Shown piece by piece: positions 52,141 to 61,463 of a DNA stretch of 64,000 bases (the stretch's first letter is position 1; every line of letters starts with the position of its first letter). This DNA is from Promicromonospora thailandica (GTDB lineage Bacteria > Actinomycetota > Actinomycetes > Actinomycetales > Cellulomonadaceae), in NCBI RefSeq assembly GCF_024171955.1, contig NZ_JAMTCS010000004.1, positions 186,001-250,000 on the forward strand, read 5' to 3'. The position numbers and the translations under genes are program-made. The notes beneath the pieces were generated by a model. The model was not told the origin of the DNA. It was given only the letters and a program-made list of their open reading frames with translations, and searched no databases.

Positions 52141-53766
52141 CTACTGCGGCGAGGACCCCCTCCGGGCGCGCACCGCGAGCGCCGCCAGGGCCAGCAGCGT
52201 GCCCGCGGCGATCAGCACCTGGATCCACGGCCCGAGGAGCACGCCGGCGGTGACGCCGTCGCGCAGCTCGACGTCGGTGACGATCAGGCCGGGCGCGTCG
52301 GCGGGCAGGGCGGGGCCGGCGGCGCCGTCGGGCGCGAAGACCTGGCTGGTGCCGGTGGTGGAGAGGTTGACGACGGCGCGCCCGGTCTCGACGGCCCGCA
52401 TCCGCGCGAAGGCGGTCTGCTGCAGGTTCTCGTCGGTGCCGCGGAAGTCGGCGTTGTTGGTCTGGAAGACGAGCACCTGGGCGCCGTGGTCGACGCCCTC
52501 GCGGATCACGTCGTCGAACACGACGTCGAAGCAGATGGCGAGGCCGACGACGGCGTCCCCCGTGCTCACCACGGGCGCGTCGGTGCCGGGGCTGTACTCG
52601 CGGCCGAGCAGGTTGACGAGGCTGGGCACGATGGCGCCGTAGAGCCACCGGTCGGGCACGTACTCGCCGAACGGCACGGGGTGGCGCTTGGCGTGCGAGG
52701 CGACGGCGCCGTCGTCGGACCAGAGGAACGAGCGGTTGTGGATGAGGTCGCCGTCCTCGGACGCGGCGTTGAGGAGCAGCGGCGCGCGGTACCGGCCGAC
52801 GGCCGCGTCGAGGGCCCGCTCCGTGCCGGGGTCGGCCTGCGGATCGCTGTCCACGCCGCCCTCGGGCCAGACCACGAGGTCCACCTGCTCGCTCTCCAGG
52901 GGTACGGACGCCGCCCGCTGGGCGTCGAGGAGCGCGCCGGGCGCGCGGTCGTCGGAGTAGGCGGCGGGGCCGTCACCCTGCACGGCGCCGACGCGCAGCG
53001 TCCCGGCGTGCGCCGTCGGGAACTGCGGCGTGACGACGAGCAGCGCGGCGAGCGCCACGGCGGGCAGGGGCGCGGTCCACCGGTCGCGGCCGGGGGCCGC
53101 GGTGCGCAGGTGGCGGACGACCTCGATCGCGGCGGCGCACAGCACCACCATGCAGAAGCCCAGTCCGGTGATCCCGAGCCAGGACGCGACGGGCGCGACC
53201 GGCCCGGCGGACTGGCTCAGGCCGAGGCGGCCCCACGGGAAGCCGCCGTAGGGCCAGGAGCCCATCGCGAGCTCGCGGGTGAGCCACGCGCCCGCGACGA
53301 GCAGCGGCAGGCCGATCAGCCGGGCCGGCGGGCGGCGGCGGGGCACCCACCGGTAGGCGAGCGTGATCAGCGGGGACAGGGCCGCGGTGAACAGGGTCTG
53401 CACGGTCGCGAGCGCCACCCAGGGCACCCAGCCGAGGGGGTCGTCGCCGAGGAACCGGGACGACCAGGCGACGTGCGGGAACCAGAACGCCGCCCCGAAC
53501 GCCGCGCCCACGAGCACGGCACCCCAGGCCCGCCGTCCGACGAACGTGACCAGCGACAGGGTGACCGCGACGAACGCGAGCGGCCACCACCCGAGGGAGG
53601 GGAACGCCCCGTCGAGCGCCAGGCCCGCCGCCACGGCCACCAGGACGGCGGCCCACAGCGGCAGGAGGGGCGGGTCGGGCAGCCGCGTCCGGGCGGAGCC
53701 GGTCGGCTCGGTCCGGACGGCGGCCCGGGGGCCGGGGGGCGGCTGCGTGGTGGCTTCCTGCGTCAC
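52141..53766 (-). CDS. lnt: Apolipoprotein N-acyltransferase
   Basis: Lnt adds the third acyl chain to the N-terminal cysteine of lipoproteins at the membrane. The 541-residue protein has about seven helices in its first 270 residues and a nitrilase-fold domain with the catalytic triad: Glu in VVWPEGG, Lys in AKRHPVPFGEYVPD and Cys in GLAICFDVVFDDVIR. A last helix ends the protein. GTG 53766 reads VTQEATTQPPPGP. Several lipoproteins in this window (two sugar-binding proteins, AztD) would be substrates. Confidence 0.93.
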   Translation of the reverse strand: MTQEATTQPPPGPRAAVRTEPTGSARTRLPDPPLLPLWAAVLVAVAAGLALDGAFPSLGWWPLAFVAVTLSLVTFVGRRAWGAVLVGAAFGAAFWFPHVAWSSRFLGDDPLGWVPWVALATVQTLFTAALSPLITLAYRWVPRRRPPARLIGLPLLVAGAWLTRELAMGSWPYGGFPWGRLGLSQSAGPVAPVASWLGITGLGFCMVVLCAAAIEVVRHLRTAAPGRDRWTAPLPAVALAALLVVTPQFPTAHAGTLRVGAVQGDGPAAYSDDRAPGALLDAQRAASVPLESEQVDLVVWPEGGVDSDPQADPGTERALDAAVGRYRAPLLLNAASEDGDLIHNRSFLWSDDGAVASHAKRHPVPFGEYVPDRWLYGAIVPSLVNLLGREYSPGTDAPVVSTGDAVVGLAICFDVVFDDVIREGVDHGAQVLVFQTNNADFRGTDENLQQTAFARMRAVETGRAVVNLSTTGTSQVFAPDGAAGPALPADAPGLIVTDVELRDGVTAGVLLGPWIQVLIAAGTLLALAALAVRARRGSSPQ

Positions 53767-53812
53767 GCCCCGAAGTCTCCCACCCCCGCCTGGGAGCGGA
53801 CGACGACGGCCG

Positions 53813-55009
53813 TCACCCCGCGGGCGCGTCCCCGAGGTCGGGGATGTCCAGGCGGACGCCGCCCTTGAGCGCCGACTCGTGCGCCACGACGCCCGGCAGC
53901 GTGAACCGCGCGGCCACCCAGGCGTTGACCGGCGGCAGGCCCCCGGTCTCGACGGCCCGCACGAAGTCGTCGGCCAGGAAGTGGTGGCTGCCCTCGTGCC
54001 CGTTGGACACATGGGCGAACTCCGCCGGCAGCCGCGAGCGGTCGTGCACCGGCGCCGAGCCCGAGGTGAAGGCGTCGCGCAGCGCGGGCGAGACGTGCTC
54101 GAGCGAGGGGTCGTCCGGGGACAGCGTGGGCGCGGGCCGCAGGTGCTCGGTGAGGTCGGTGACCTCCTGCTTGTCCTGCCAGAGGCTCACGTTGACGAGC
54201 TGCTCCAGGCTGGCCTCGGTGCCGAAGAACCGGAACCGGGACTCGCGGACGTGCGACGGGAACCCGACCCGGCGGAACTCGTTGACCCGGAAGGCGCCGC
54301 CGCCCGCGGCCTCGAACAGCGCGGTCGCGTTGGAGAAGTCGTTGCCGAACTGGCTCACCTCGCGGTCGAAGACGCCGTCGTCCCGGTCGTCGAGCACGCC
54401 GATCGCCGACACGCTGGTCGCGTGCGTCTGCCACGCGCCGAGGATGCCGCCCAGGGAGTGCGTGGGGTACATCAGGGGCGGGTAGCTCGCCGTCGACCGC
54501 CAGCTCTCGCCGCCGCTGTAGCGGTAGGCGTCGTAGAAGCCGAGGTCCATGTCGTGCAGGTAGTCGCCCTCGGCGTAGAAGAGGCGCCCGAACGCACCCC
54601 GGGCGGCCTGCTCGCGCGCGTGCACGACCGCGGGGTTGTAGTAGCTGGTCTCGCCCATCATGTAGGTGAGCCCCGTCTCCCGGACCGCGTCGACGATCGC
54701 CGTGATCTCGCCCTCGGAGATCGCCATCGGCACCGCCGAGTAGACGTGCTTGCCGGCGCGCAGCGCCTCGACCACCAGCGGGCCGTGCGTCCACCGCTGG
54801 GTGAAGATCGCCACGGCGTCGACGTCGGACGCGAGCAGGTCCTCGAAGGACGGCACGGTCCCGGCGAGGTCGTACTCGTCGGTGAGCCGCTGCGCCCGCT
54901 CGGGCAGGAGGTCGGTGACGACGATGTCCCCCACCCCGGGGTGCAGCCGCCACAGCTTGGCGAACTGGCCGGCGAACTGGCCGGCTCCGACGATGCCGAG
55001 AGAGAACAC
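53813..55009 (-). CDS. Gfo/Idh/MocA-family oxidoreductase
   Basis: The 398-residue NAD(P)-dependent dehydrogenase has the Rossmann loop LGIVGAGQFAGQFAKL (about residues 4-19), VAIFTQRWTHGPLVVEALRAGKHVYSAVPMA where the usual EKP/EKPLA is replaced by SAVPMA, and a C-terminal alpha/beta domain. The catalytic lysine of the EKP motif is thus Ala or Val here, which is atypical. GTG 55009 has AAGGAG six bases upstream. It is divergent from the AraC gene and presumably acts on a sugar or inositol derivative. Confidence 0.88.
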   Translation of the reverse strand: MFSLGIVGAGQFAGQFAKLWRLHPGVGDIVVTDLLPERAQRLTDEYDLAGTVPSFEDLLASDVDAVAIFTQRWTHGPLVVEALRAGKHVYSAVPMAISEGEITAIVDAVRETGLTYMMGETSYYNPAVVHAREQAARGAFGRLFYAEGDYLHDMDLGFYDAYRYSGGESWRSTASYPPLMYPTHSLGGILGAWQTHATSVSAIGVLDDRDDGVFDREVSQFGNDFSNATALFEAAGGGAFRVNEFRRVGFPSHVRESRFRFFGTEASLEQLVNVSLWQDKQEVTDLTEHLRPAPTLSPDDPSLEHVSPALRDAFTSGSAPVHDRSRLPAEFAHVSNGHEGSHHFLADDFVRAVETGGLPPVNAWVAARFTLPGVVAHESALKGGVRLDIPDLGDAPAG

Positions 55010-55060
55010 GGGCGCTCCTTGTGTGCGGGGTGTCGTTGACGGCCCCGACCCTACGTACCT

Positions 55061-55086
55061 ACGATCGGCGAACTCTTCATCGATCG
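55061..55086. promoter_or_regulatory. Direct repeat in the dehydrogenase/AraC gap
   Basis: CGATCGG occurs at 55061-55067 and 55080-55086, in the same orientation, 19 bases apart. AraC proteins commonly bind direct repeats with spacing near two helical turns. It lies 50 bases before each gene start, so it may serve both. Confidence 0.35.
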
Positions 55087-55128
55087 GAGCGGGTTCTTCC
55101 CGGATACTCAGATGGCCCGGATGCGCAG

Positions 55129-55965
55129 ATGACCCCACGGATCGAGATCGAGCCCCCGGCCCTGCTGAGCTGGGAGGGGCGGCCCAGCCTCATGGGCACC
55201 GCGCACCAGCACGACGACCTGGAGATCAACCTCGTCGCCGAGGGCGGCACCATGCTCTACCTGTTCGGCGGCGTCCCGGTCGAGATCGGGCCCGGGTCCG
55301 TCGCCGCGTTCTGGGCGGCGGTGCCGCACCAGCTCATCGCCAGCACGGCGACCCGCGCGTTCTGGGTGCACGTACCGTTCGCGACCTTCCTCGGCTGGGG
55401 CCTGCCGAGCGCACTCGTGGGCCGCCTGCTGTCGGGCACGCCGCTGGTCGCCCCGCCGTCGGCCGCGCTGCCGACCGACCCCGGCAGCTTCGCGCAGTGG
55501 GCGACGGACCTGTCCGACGAACGGCCCGAGCCGCGCCGCATCGCGATGCTGGAGGTCGAGGCCCGGGTGCGGCGCCTCGGCCTGACGACCGCGGACCAGC
55601 CGGTGCGGCAGGTCACCAGCGGCGACCCGACCCTGCGGCAGGTGCTCACGATGGTGCGGTACGTCGCCGAGCACTTCCGGGAGCCGCTCACCGTCACCGA
55701 CGTCGCACGGACTGTGCGCCTGCACCCCGGCTACGCCATGGCGCAGTTCCGCCGGGTGGTCCGCACGACGATCGTCGACTACCTGACCCGGTGTCGTCTG
55801 GCCGAGGCGCGCCGGCTGCTGGTCACCACGGACCTGCCGGTGACCGACGTCGCCGCCGAGTCCGGCTTCAGCTCGGTGAGCCGGTTCTACAGCGCCTTCG
55901 GCGCGGCGTGCGGCATGCCGCCGGCCGCCTACCGGCGGGAGAACCAGCACGACCAGCCCCGCTGA
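55129..55965 (+). CDS. AraC-family transcriptional regulator
   Basis: The 278-residue protein has an N-terminal cupin sensor (TAHQHDDLEINLVAEGG, GSVAAFWAAVPHQLI) and a C-terminal double helix-turn-helix (LTVTDVARTVRLHPGYAMAQFRRV, VTDVAAESGFSSVSRFYSAFGAACGMPP). This layout is common to AraC regulators of sugar metabolism (the melibiose-operon regulator-like group). ATG 55129 is preferred; no strong ribosome-binding site is visible. It is divergent from the dehydrogenase and followed by the PhzF gene after 69 bases. Confidence 0.9.
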   Translation: MTPRIEIEPPALLSWEGRPSLMGTAHQHDDLEINLVAEGGTMLYLFGGVPVEIGPGSVAAFWAAVPHQLIASTATRAFWVHVPFATFLGWGLPSALVGRLLSGTPLVAPPSAALPTDPGSFAQWATDLSDERPEPRRIAMLEVEARVRRLGLTTADQPVRQVTSGDPTLRQVLTMVRYVAEHFREPLTVTDVARTVRLHPGYAMAQFRRVVRTTIVDYLTRCRLAEARRLLVTTDLPVTDVAAESGFSSVSRFYSAFGAACGMPPAAYRRENQHDQPR

Positions 55966-56034
55966 CCCCGGTACGCTTCCGCACCCGGGAGCAGGGCCCC
56001 CGCAGCGGGCCCGCCGGCCGACGAGGGAGTCATC

Positions 56035-56928
56035 GTGGACGTTCCGTTCTACTGGGTCGACGTGTTCGCGACCCGGCCCCTGGCGGGCAACCCCCTCGCC
56101 CTCGTGCCCGACGCCGACCTCCTGCCCGAGGAGACGATGCGCTCGATCGCGCGGGAGCTGAACCAGTCCGAGACGACGTTCCTGGTCCGCGCCGACGCCG
56201 GCCTCCCCGCCGACCACCGTCTGCGGTCCTTCACACCCGCGGGTGTCGAGGTCTTCGGCGCGGGGCACAACGCGATGGGCGCCTGGATCTGGCTCGCCGG
56301 GTCCGGTCGGCTCGACCCCGGACGCGACACCTTCGTGCAGCAGATCGGCGCCGACCTGCTGGAGGTTCGGGTGACCGGGCGGCTGGTCACCATGGAGCAG
56401 TCCGCGCCGCGGTTCCTGGGCCGCGTGGAGGACGGCGCGGCCCTGGCCGCCGCCCTGGGCCTCGGCGTCGCGGACCTCGCCGACGGGCGCGTCGCCGAGG
56501 TGGTCTCGACCGGCGCGGAACACCTGCTCGTGCCCCTGCGCGACGCCCCGGCGGTGGACCGCGCCGCGCCGGACACCGCCGTCCTGCGCCACCTGCTGGC
56601 CGATGCCGGGGCCGAGGGCTGCTACGTCTGGGCGCCCCACCCCGACGACCCCGGCGTGACGGCCTACACGCGGTTCTTCAACCCGACCGTCGGCATCGCG
56701 GAGGACCCGGCGACGGGGACCGCGGCGGGACCCCTGGCCGCCGTCCTGGTGCGGGACGGGCTCGCGACCGACCCCGCCCGCGTCGTGGTCGAGCAGGGCC
56801 GCGCGCTCGGCCGGCCGAGCCTGATCACGCTCGGCGCGGACGGCGCCGCCGTGACGATCACGGGCACGGGCGTGGTCGTCGGCCAGGGCGCGTTCCACCT
56901 CGGCGACCCGAAACCTACCGCCCTGTAA
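56035..56928 (+). CDS. PhzF-family isomerase/epimerase-like protein
   Basis: The 297-residue protein has PhzF features: VDVFATRPLAGNPLALV, the catalytic Glu in LNQSETTFLV, RSFTPAGVEVFGAGHNAMGA and EDPATGTAAGPLAAVL. PhzF itself isomerises a phenazine precursor, but most homologues in non-phenazine producers have unknown substrates. GAGGGAG precedes the GTG/ATG region at 56020-56034. No phenazine genes are nearby, so a housekeeping or catabolic role is likely. Confidence 0.9.
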   Translation: MDVPFYWVDVFATRPLAGNPLALVPDADLLPEETMRSIARELNQSETTFLVRADAGLPADHRLRSFTPAGVEVFGAGHNAMGAWIWLAGSGRLDPGRDTFVQQIGADLLEVRVTGRLVTMEQSAPRFLGRVEDGAALAAALGLGVADLADGRVAEVVSTGAEHLLVPLRDAPAVDRAAPDTAVLRHLLADAGAEGCYVWAPHPDDPGVTAYTRFFNPTVGIAEDPATGTAAGPLAAVLVRDGLATDPARVVVEQGRALGRPSLITLGADGAAVTITGTGVVVGQGAFHLGDPKPTAL

Positions 56929-56991
56929 GTTGTGCGTAGCATCGTGCGCCGGCGTGGCCCCGCGCATGCCCCCACCGACCCGAGGAGAGCT

Positions 56992-57030
56992 GTGGTAGAC
57001 GAGCGCGAGACGAACAGGACGGCTCGATGA
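56992..57030 (+). CDS. Possible 12-codon leader peptide coupled to the GH3 gene
   Basis: A GTG at 56992 stands five bases after GAGGAG and opens a 12-codon frame (VVDERETNRTAR) whose TGA (57028-57030) overlaps the GH3 start codon as ATGA. The GH3 ATG itself has only a weak AGGA site, so ribosomes may reach it through the leader. It could also be chance. Confidence 0.4.
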   Translation: MVDERETNRTAR

Positions 57031-59342
57031 GCGAGAGCACGGCGACGACCACTGCCGCCTACCTCGACCCGACCCTGCCGGTCCCCGAGCGCGTGGCCGA
57101 CCTGCTGTCCCGGATGACCGTCGCGGAGAAGGTGGGGCAGATGCTCCAGCTCGACGCCCGCGGCGACTACGAGGGCGACATCCTGCGCAAGCACGTCGGG
57201 TCGATCCTGCACACCTCGCCGCACCGGCTGGGCCACGCCCACGACCTGGTGCAGCAGACCCGGCTGCGCGTCCCGCTGCTGGTGGGCGAGGACTGCATCC
57301 ACGGGCACTCGTTCTTCGAGGGCGCCACGATCTTTCCCACCCAGCTCGGCATGGCCGCCACCTGGGACCCCGCGCTGACCGAGCAGGCGGCCCGGATCAC
57401 GGCCGTCGAGGCCGCGGCGACCGGCGTGCACTGGACCTTCAGCCCCGTGCTCTGCATCGCCCGCGACCTGCGCTGGGGCCGCGTGGACGAGACGTTCGGC
57501 GAGGACCCGTACCTGATCGGGGAGCTCGCCTCCGCGATGGTGCGCGGCTACCAGGGTTCCGGGTTCGGCGACCCGACGGCGATCCTGGCCACCGCCAAGC
57601 ACTTCGCCGGGTACTCGGAGACCCAGGGCGGGCGGGACGCCTCCGAGGCGGACATCTCGCGGCGCAAGCTGCGGTCCTGGTTCCTGCCGCCGTTCGAGCG
57701 CGTGGCCAAGGAGGGCTGCGCCACCTTCATGCTGGGCTACCAGACGATGGACGGCGTGCCGATCACCGTCAACGACTGGCTCCTCAACGACGTGCTGCGC
57801 GGCGAGTGGGGCTACACGGGCACCCTCATCACCGACTGGGACAACGTGGGACGTATGGTGTGGGAGCAGAAGGTCCAGCCCGACCACACCCACGCCGCGG
57901 CCGCCGCCGTCCGGGCCGGCAACGACATGGTGATGACCACCCCGCAGTTCTTCGAGGGCGCCCAGGAGGCCATCGAGCGCGGCCTGCTGGCCGAGTCGGA
58001 CCTCGACCGCGCCGTCGCCCGCATCCTCACCCTGAAGTTCGAGCTCGGCCTGTTCGAGAACCCGCGCCGGCCCACGCTGGAGCGCGACGCGGCCGTCGTC
58101 GGCTCGGACGCGCACGCGGCGGTGAACCTCGAGATCGCGCGCCGCTCCCTCGTCCTGCTCCGCAACACGGGCGGCACGCTCCCGTTCGCGGGCGGCTTCA
58201 CGTCCCTCGACGACGCCGGGCGCGCCACCGGGTCGGACGACGACCGGCCCCGGCGGGTCGCCGTCGTCGGACCGCTGGCCGACGCCGCGCAGGCGCAGCT
58301 CGGCGACTGGGCCGGGAGCTCGGGCCAGGCCGACTGGCTGCCCGACGGCCACCCCCGGCACATGATCACCACGGTGCTCGACGGCCTGACCGCCCTGGCC
58401 CCGGACGACTGGACGGTCTCGACGGCGCTCGGCGCCGAGATCGTCTCCCTGGTGACCCCGCCCGAGGGCGACACCCTGCCGGACGGGCAGCCTCGCCCCA
58501 AGATCGCCGTGCCCCGCGACCCGGACCCCGAGCTGATCGCCGAGGCCGTGGAGCGCGCGCAGGACGCCGACTACGTCGTGGCCGTGGTCGGCGACCAGGT
58601 GGAGCTGGTCGGCGAGTACAAGTCGACGGCGACCCTGGAGCTGGTCGGCGGGCAGGTCGCGCTGCTGGACGCGCTGGCCGCGACCGGCACGCCGCTGGTC
58701 GTCGTGGTCATGGCCTCCAAGCCGCTCGTGCTGCCGCGGTCCGCGCTGGACGCGGCGGCGGTGCTCTGGGTGGCCAACCCGGGCATGCGGGGTGGCCGGG
58801 CGATCGCGGAGCTGCTGCTCGGGCTGATCGAGCCGTCCGGGCGCCTGCCCATCTCCTTCGCGCGGCACGTGGGCCAGCAGCCCACCTACTACAACCAGGT
58901 GCGCGGCCAGCACGGCACCCGGTACGCGGACCTCACGCAGGAGCCGGCCTTCGTGTTCGGCGAGGGGCTGTCCTACAGCACGGTGGAGTACTCCGACCTG
59001 CGGGTGCTCGACACCGAGCTGACGGAGGCCGACGTCGTGCGCGCCCGCGTCACCGTGGCCAACACGGGCACCCGCCCGGTGCGCGAGACCGTCCAGGTGT
59101 ACGTGAGCGACAGCGTGACGTCGGCGAGCTGGGCCGACCAGGAGCTCAAGGCCTACCGGCAGGTGGACCTCGAGCCCGGCGCGCGGGCCACGGTGGAGCT
59201 CGACCTGCCGGTGGCGGACTGCACGATCGTGGACCGCGAGGGCCGCCGCGTGGTCGAGCCGGGCGCCTTCGAGCTCCGCGTGGGGCCGTCGTCGCGACGG
59301 ACCGACCTCCTGACCGCCGCCTTCACGGTGCTCCCCCGCTGA
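57027..59342 (+). CDS. Glycoside hydrolase family 3 beta-glucosidase
   Basis: The 771-residue GH3 enzyme releases glucose or related sugars from beta-glycosides. Its N-terminal barrel has VGEDCIHGHSFFEGATIFPTQLG, WGRVDETFGEDPYL, AKHFAGY and the nucleophile Asp270 in ITDWDNV. The C-terminal part has an alpha/beta sandwich with the acid/base region (GDQVELVGEYKSTATLEL, about residue 528) and a fibronectin type III-like domain from about residue 660. No signal peptide, so it is cytoplasmic and works on imported oligosaccharides. It converges with the phosphoesterase gene. Confidence 0.95.
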   Translation: MSESTATTTAAYLDPTLPVPERVADLLSRMTVAEKVGQMLQLDARGDYEGDILRKHVGSILHTSPHRLGHAHDLVQQTRLRVPLLVGEDCIHGHSFFEGATIFPTQLGMAATWDPALTEQAARITAVEAAATGVHWTFSPVLCIARDLRWGRVDETFGEDPYLIGELASAMVRGYQGSGFGDPTAILATAKHFAGYSETQGGRDASEADISRRKLRSWFLPPFERVAKEGCATFMLGYQTMDGVPITVNDWLLNDVLRGEWGYTGTLITDWDNVGRMVWEQKVQPDHTHAAAAAVRAGNDMVMTTPQFFEGAQEAIERGLLAESDLDRAVARILTLKFELGLFENPRRPTLERDAAVVGSDAHAAVNLEIARRSLVLLRNTGGTLPFAGGFTSLDDAGRATGSDDDRPRRVAVVGPLADAAQAQLGDWAGSSGQADWLPDGHPRHMITTVLDGLTALAPDDWTVSTALGAEIVSLVTPPEGDTLPDGQPRPKIAVPRDPDPELIAEAVERAQDADYVVAVVGDQVELVGEYKSTATLELVGGQVALLDALAATGTPLVVVVMASKPLVLPRSALDAAAVLWVANPGMRGGRAIAELLLGLIEPSGRLPISFARHVGQQPTYYNQVRGQHGTRYADLTQEPAFVFGEGLSYSTVEYSDLRVLDTELTEADVVRARVTVANTGTRPVRETVQVYVSDSVTSASWADQELKAYRQVDLEPGARATVELDLPVADCTIVDREGRRVVEPGAFELRVGPSSRRTDLLTAAFTVLPR

Positions 59343-59357
59343 GGCTCGTCGGAGGAG

Positions 59358-61187
59358 TCAGCGGAGCAGGAACTGGTCCGGGCGCAGAGCCCGGGCCACG
59401 ATCCTGGTGTCGCCGATCCAGCCGTAGAAGCCCTGGCCGTACCGCTCGGCCGACTGCGTGCCGCCGATGACGAACGGCTTGCCGAGGGTGGCGATCCCCC
59501 GCCCCTCCTCGGCGGCGTTGCGGACGATCCGCGAGCCGTCGACGTACATGACCGTGTGCCGCCCGTCGTTGACGACCGCGACGTGCGTCCACCGGCCCAC
59601 GGGCAGCGCGTGGCTCCACGACGTCGGGTCGGCGTCGACCGGCACGGGGTAGGCGATGAACTGCAGGAACCGCTCGCCCGATACGTTGAGGCTGCACGTC
59701 GGCTCGTCGTCCGACCAGCCGCTGTGCTTGCCGGCGTCGCCCGCCCTGCCCTCCCAGCTCAGGATGCCCATCCAGGCGTGGTCGCCTTCGAAGGGTTCCG
59801 GCAGCTTGAGGAACGTCTCGATCGTGTAGCCCCGCTCGAACGTCATGCTGTTGACCGGCGCGTGCGCTCCGGTGCGCAGCACGGCGCCCCGGTCGGGTCC
59901 CTTGCCGCCGTCGAACCGCAGGCTGGCATGGGCGGGCTGGCCGTCATGGTGCTCCGCGGACCAGGTGAGCGTGTCCGGGCCGCTGTCGTGCAGGAGCGCC
60001 GACGTGAGGTGGTTGCCGTTCCCGCTCAGGTCGCGGGCGACGGTCCCGGGCGGCACGGGCGCGCCGTCGGAGCCTGCCGCGGCCAGCCCGGCGGCGTCGA
60101 ACCGCCAGTAGGCCACGGTGTCGCGCGGCAGCACGGCCGACGGCGGCCGCGGCGCCGGCACGGGCGGCGGCGCGAACGCGGCGAACCGCTCGTCGAAGTC
60201 GATCTCGACCGTGAACCGGTCGACGTCGCCGCTCAGCTCGACGTGCTCCGTCTCCAGGGGTGTGGGGGCCTTCTTCTCCCGCAGCCAGGGGGAGAACGTC
60301 TCGACGTCGATCACGTGGCGCGCCAGGTCGAACCGGTAGTAGCGGAGCATGCCGGCGCCGCCGTAGTAGCGGTCCTGGTAGTTCGTGACGTGCAGGTGCA
60401 CGGGACGGCCCGCGTCGTTCGTCAGCGTGGTGCGACCCGACGGCCAGTAGTGTCCGCCGAGGGCGAGGAAGACCTGGTCGTTGCCGCGGATCAGGCGGTC
60501 CCAGAGGCGCTGCCCGTTGTCGGACAGGTGGGCGTTCCCGTCGTCCTCGGCCCAGACCAGGTCGTGGGTGGTGAGGATCGTGGGCAGGGGGTGCGTGTCG
60601 AGCACGCGCTGCGCCCAGGCGACCCCCGCGTCGGAGAGCCGCCAGTCCAGCGCGAGCACGAGCCACTCCCGCCCGCCTCCGCGCACCACGTGGTAGCTGT
60701 TGTAGCCGTCGGGTGAGGAGCCGCCGTAGGTCTCCATCCGGGCGAACCGTCGCGGGCCGAAGGTCCGCAGGTACGGGGTGTCGCCGCGCTGGTCGTCGCC
60801 GCTGACGTCGTGGTTGCCGGCCAGCACGCTGTAGGGCAGCCGCCCCGCGGACTCGAACGCGCGGCGCGCGGCGTCCATCTCGGCCTCGGTGCCGTGCTCG
60901 GTGACGTCGCCGAGCTGGGTCATGAAGACGATGTTGTCGCTCCCCCGCTCGCGCACCAGGTGGCGCAGCGTCGCGCGCACGGGCTCGGCGTCGGAGCCGC
61001 CCTCGTCCAGGAGGTACTGCGTGTCGGGCAGGACGGCGATCGTGAAGCGCGGGTCCCGCCCGTCCGGCAGCCCGCCGCTCGGGGTGGCGGACGGCGCGGC
61101 GGCCGCAGTCCCGGCGGAGGCTGCTGACAGGACCGGGACGGCCGCGGCGGCCCGGAGGAGAGATCGGCGCGAGAGCGAGGTGTCCAC
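59358..61187 (-). CDS. Tat-exported metallophosphoesterase with LamG-like domain
   Basis: The 609-residue protein has a twin-arginine signal (SRRSLLRAAAAVPVL at the start), a calcineurin-type metallophosphoesterase domain (LPDTQYL, QLGDVTEHG, LAGNHDVSG, TTHDLVWAE and GGHYWP, about residues 48-300), and a C-terminal concanavalin-like LamG domain (VAYWRFDAAG at about 365, then TIETFLKLP and THVAVVNDGRHTVMYVDG). LamG domains bind carbohydrate or protein. The Tat signal implies that the metal centre is loaded in the cytoplasm. Probably an extracellular phosphodiesterase; substrate unknown. GTG start at 61187. Confidence 0.92.
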   Translation of the reverse strand: MDTSLSRRSLLRAAAAVPVLSAASAGTAAAAPSATPSGGLPDGRDPRFTIAVLPDTQYLLDEGGSDAEPVRATLRHLVRERGSDNIVFMTQLGDVTEHGTEAEMDAARRAFESAGRLPYSVLAGNHDVSGDDQRGDTPYLRTFGPRRFARMETYGGSSPDGYNSYHVVRGGGREWLVLALDWRLSDAGVAWAQRVLDTHPLPTILTTHDLVWAEDDGNAHLSDNGQRLWDRLIRGNDQVFLALGGHYWPSGRTTLTNDAGRPVHLHVTNYQDRYYGGAGMLRYYRFDLARHVIDVETFSPWLREKKAPTPLETEHVELSGDVDRFTVEIDFDERFAAFAPPPVPAPRPPSAVLPRDTVAYWRFDAAGLAAAGSDGAPVPPGTVARDLSGNGNHLTSALLHDSGPDTLTWSAEHHDGQPAHASLRFDGGKGPDRGAVLRTGAHAPVNSMTFERGYTIETFLKLPEPFEGDHAWMGILSWEGRAGDAGKHSGWSDDEPTCSLNVSGERFLQFIAYPVPVDADPTSWSHALPVGRWTHVAVVNDGRHTVMYVDGSRIVRNAAEEGRGIATLGKPFVIGGTQSAERYGQGFYGWIGDTRIVARALRPDQFLLR

Positions 61188-61336
61188 GCCGCCAGCCTGG
61201 CGGCGCCGGTTGGCGCCGGGGTGACGCGGAGCGGAACGGACACCGACGGGACGGCGACGGGCGACTGCCGGCCTCGCTTTGGTCTCCCGGGGCCGATCGG
61301 TCTATGCTCAGGGGGCTCGCCCGTAGGGCGTACATC

Positions 61337-61409
61337 CGGGGCTGTGGCGCAGCTGGTAGCGCACCTGCATGGCATGCAGGGGGTCGGGGGTTCGAGTCCC
61401 CCCAGCTCC
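61337..61409 (+). tRNA. tRNA-Ala (GGC anticodon), copy 1
   Basis: The 73-base sequence folds as a cloverleaf: acceptor GGGGCTG/CAGCTCC (one G-U pair) with discriminator A, anticodon stem CCTGC/GCAGG with loop ATGGCAT and anticodon GGC, and T-arm GGGGGTTCGAGTCCCCC. It reads alanine codon GCC. No CCA is encoded. A hairpin follows. An identical copy in inverted orientation lies at 62579-62651. Confidence 0.97.
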
Positions 61410-61414
61410 ACCCG

Positions 61415-61449
61415 TGACGAAGGGCCTGGCCGTCGGCCGGGCCCTTCGT
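61415..61449. terminator. Hairpin between tRNA-Ala and sodA
   Basis: GACGAAGGGCC (61415-61425) pairs with GGCCCTTCGTC (61439-61449), with a second small GGCC/GGCC stem in the loop. It lies between the tRNA end and the convergent sodA stop and should terminate both. Confidence 0.75.
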
Positions 61450-61463
61450 CGTGCACGGACGGG

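Noticed and set aside
56035-56928. Phenazine biosynthesis locus
   Set aside because: Only a PhzF-like gene is present; such homologues are widespread without phenazines.
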